64,000 bases of DNA from Skeletonema tropicum (lineage: Eukaryota; Bacillariophyta; Thalassiosirophyceae; Thalassiosirales; Thalassiosiraceae): contig CM074136.1 of the NCBI GenBank assembly GCA_037178625.1, forward strand, positions 2,046,001-2,110,000. Direction: 5' to 3'. Shown in pieces: positions 62,540 through 64,000 of this stretch. Position 1 is the stretch's first letter, and the number at the start of each line of letters is the position of its first letter. A model generated the notes under the pieces. It had not been told where the DNA came from, did not search any database, and was given only the letters and a program-made list of their open reading frames with translations. The position numbers were made by a program, and so were the translations under genes.

Positions 62540-63000
62540 ACCTCTTCAAAACGTTGGTGCATAGAAACGGATACGTCACCGACAGTGGTAAACCCTTGTC
62601 TTTAAATGGAGGCAATCGCTCCACAGGCAGGCTCAGTGAGGATAATTCTTTTGACGACAGCGATGAGGAGGCTCCTGCGTCAGAAGGAGACGCAGGTGAT
62701 GTCGATTTAGAAGTTGAAGGTGATGTGGAGGTTATTCCTGGAGACGGAGACACCATTTGGAACAACCGTTGTCCCAAGAGAGGAAACTTGAAAACCAAAG
62801 TCAGTGAGACTCCCGTCGATGCGTCAGAAGGAGACGTAGAGGAGAAAAAGGACGGTGCAGCCTTTGATGAATACTCTGAGAAGCTGCAGACTCTTAATGC
62901 TAAGTTGAGTACTCAACCTACAGGCTCTGTGCTCTACAACGAGCTGCAGGCGGAGATAGCCTTGTTGACGACAAATTTCAGAGCGCAAAATTTTTGTTAA
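62443..63000 (+). CDS. gag-like protein, C-terminal part in the next frame
   Basis: Continues the helical region (TANKMLDILEEAVNLFKTLV), then an acidic, repeat-containing tail with SEGDAGDVDLEVEGDVEVI and SEGDVEEKKDG, and a final helix. It stops at TAA 62998-63000. No zinc knuckle is seen. Confidence 0.45.
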   Translation: MSTSNALHFNTATILSSRETANKMLDILEEAVNLFKTLVHRNGYVTDSGKPLSLNGGNRSTGRLSEDNSFDDSDEEAPASEGDAGDVDLEVEGDVEVIPGDGDTIWNNRCPKRGNLKTKVSETPVDASEGDVEEKKDGAAFDEYSEKLQTLNAKLSTQPTGSVLYNELQAEIALLTTNFRAQNFC

Positions 63001-63368
63001 GGGATTGTATCGAGCCTGGTGATCACAATCCTTTCTTTCTTGAAATTTACCCAGGCGGGTTTCCTGATTGGTTGAGTTACATTTTTGGAGGAAATCCTAC
63101 TATAGTTATGGCCTCGTTCATGGCGTCGAACCTTCGTGGAGCAACCATGATCTTTCTTCTGTTGATCTCTGCGATGATGGGACCACCCTTTTCTGATCTC
63201 TACGTCGGCACCAACTTCGTTCAAATGTTGCATGCCGGCATGATTCTTTCTGGTCGAGTGGCAGTCGGTTTGTTCGGCATCGTTTTGTGCATCATGGTCC
63301 GCACGCTCTTCACTCTGGAGCTACCAAAGCCAAGAGCGTGGGGGGGTAAAAGAAGCCGCCGCGTTTGA
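62994..63368 (+). CDS. possible 124-aa membrane protein within the element
   Basis: The frame has two hydrophobic segments (ATMIFLLLISAMMGPPFSDL; ILSGRVAVGLFGIVLCIMVR). It overlaps the gag stop by a few bases and is read in the same frame as the RNase H piece downstream. It is not an expected part of a Copia element, so it may be captured host sequence or chance. Confidence 0.25.
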   Translation: MLRDCIEPGDHNPFFLEIYPGGFPDWLSYIFGGNPTIVMASFMASNLRGATMIFLLLISAMMGPPFSDLYVGTNFVQMLHAGMILSGRVAVGLFGIVLCIMVRTLFTLELPKPRAWGGKRSRRV

Positions 63369-63434
63369 AACCCAAGCCGTATCAACGTCTTTCTGGCAAG
63401 AAGTGGCGAGCAATGATGCGTAGGAGACGTCGTT

Positions 63435-63842
63435 ATGAACACAGTTTTGCTGGTCGTCGAGTGTATTTCGATCGAGCAGCTCATACCAAGCTACAGCTGC
63501 AGCAGCCAAAGCTGCGTGCTCTGCTGCCAGTTTGTTTTTTGGGCGTTTCGAAAGAAGAGACAGCCTTCTGGAGAAGTGAGGAAGCACAAAGCCAGATTAT
63601 GTGTTCGTGGCAACAAGCAAACACCAGATGTGGACTTTGCGGTCAGAAGGAGAACTAGATTCGTTATTCTTGCTAAGACAGCCTTATCGACGATGGAAGC
63701 CGAGGTATCAGCCTTGGCTCATTGTGTGAAGAAGCTCGTTGGGATCACGGATCTAGCTAAGTTTTTCGCCAGCTACTACGAGTTGGAGCCGGTGGAAACC
63801 AAAATCAATGTTACTGTTCACGAGGATGAAAGTGGAGAATGA
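63435..63842 (+). pseudogene. deletion-fused Copia RT start and RNase H
   Basis: FRKKRQPSGEV then RKHKARLCVRGNKQTPDVDF matches the beginning of Copia RT. It is followed only about 10 codons later by KTALSTMEAEVSALAHCVKK, the RNase H segment that normally lies some 250 residues downstream. The RT palm is therefore deleted. The frame ends at TGA 63840-63842 caused by a 13-bp duplication of GAAAGTGGAGAAT. Confidence 0.7.
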
Positions 63843-64000
63843 AAGTGGAGCTATCGTGTTAGCGAATACTCTTCCTCTTGAATACACTCCTCGTTCCAAG
63901 TTTTATCACTATTACATTGAGACTATTTGGTTCAGGGAGCAGGTTTTTCATCGTGGTATCAAGGTGGTAGACGTTGATACGCACGAACGATTTGGTGATA
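63843..64000 (+). pseudogene. Copia RNase H C-terminus beyond the frameshift, cut by window end
   Basis: After the duplication the frame reads SGAIVLANTLPLEYTPRSKF and then WFREQVFHRGIKVVDVDTHE, the standard end of Copia RNase H (DN.GAI.LA, RSK, FREQ, DT). It runs off the window. Confidence 0.65.

Noticed and set aside
63365..63658. 97-aa Arg-rich frame
   Set aside because: Overlaps the Copia RT/RNase H piece, which is clearly recognisable in another frame.

Overview
The window reads as a repeat-rich piece of a eukaryotic genome, most likely a marine diatom (stramenopile). Reasons: GT-AG introns whose removal keeps reading frames open, several LTR retrotransposon types including Copia relatives, dispersed non-autonomous TIR elements, and secretory-pathway proteins carrying a small cysteine-rich module of a type I associate with diatoms (basis: memory of the family, not a search). 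The species cannot be named from the sequence.

Layout. 1-15.4 kb: mobile-element mosaic. It holds two 1,805-bp copies of a block with a hAT-like transposase remnant, an unknown zinc-finger gene split by a tRNA-derived SINE with a perfect 15-bp target duplication, a complete TIR transposon (6007-7460, perfect 8-bp target duplication) carrying a 335-aa protein of unknown function, an unknown two-exon gene, tandem fragments of a Pif1-like helicase, and a field of foldback repeats. 15.7-36.9 kb: two 9,208-bp, almost identical Ty3/Gypsy-type elements in head-to-head inverted orientation around 2.8 kb of host DNA. 36.9-44.5 kb: gene-poor DNA with two inverted 1.5-1.6-kb TIR elements. 44.5-51.5 kb: glycan-enzyme genes. 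51.5-64 kb: MITEs, a 5,979-bp Copia-like element with a single 1,680-aa ORF, and the start of a deletion-derived Copia-like element.

The most interesting biology is the set of host genes at 25.3-27.6, 44.5-47.3 and 47.9-51.5 kb. They encode type II membrane proteins built from repeated modules: an N-terminal anchor, a cysteine-rich module seen five times, and a different glycan-modifying catalytic domain after each module. The catalytic domains are a GT-A-like transferase, a sulfotransferase-like domain, a class I methyltransferase, a fucosyltransferase-like domain, GT25, GT31 and a LicD/fukutin-like domain. Splicing a 73-bp intron joins GT25 and GT31 into one 942-aa reading frame. I infer a Golgi multi-enzyme toolkit for a complex sulfated, methylated, fucosylated surface polysaccharide; the sequence does not prove the substrate.

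The Gypsy elements are also unusual. Their LTRs run CATAAGG to CCTTTTG instead of TG to CA, a 145-bp in-frame intron separates protease from reverse transcriptase, and the 600-residue spacer between RNase H and integrase resembles a degenerate cytosine-5 methyltransferase. Many reading frames here are broken by single-base shifts, mostly in the same direction, so some breaks may be assembly errors and others real decay.
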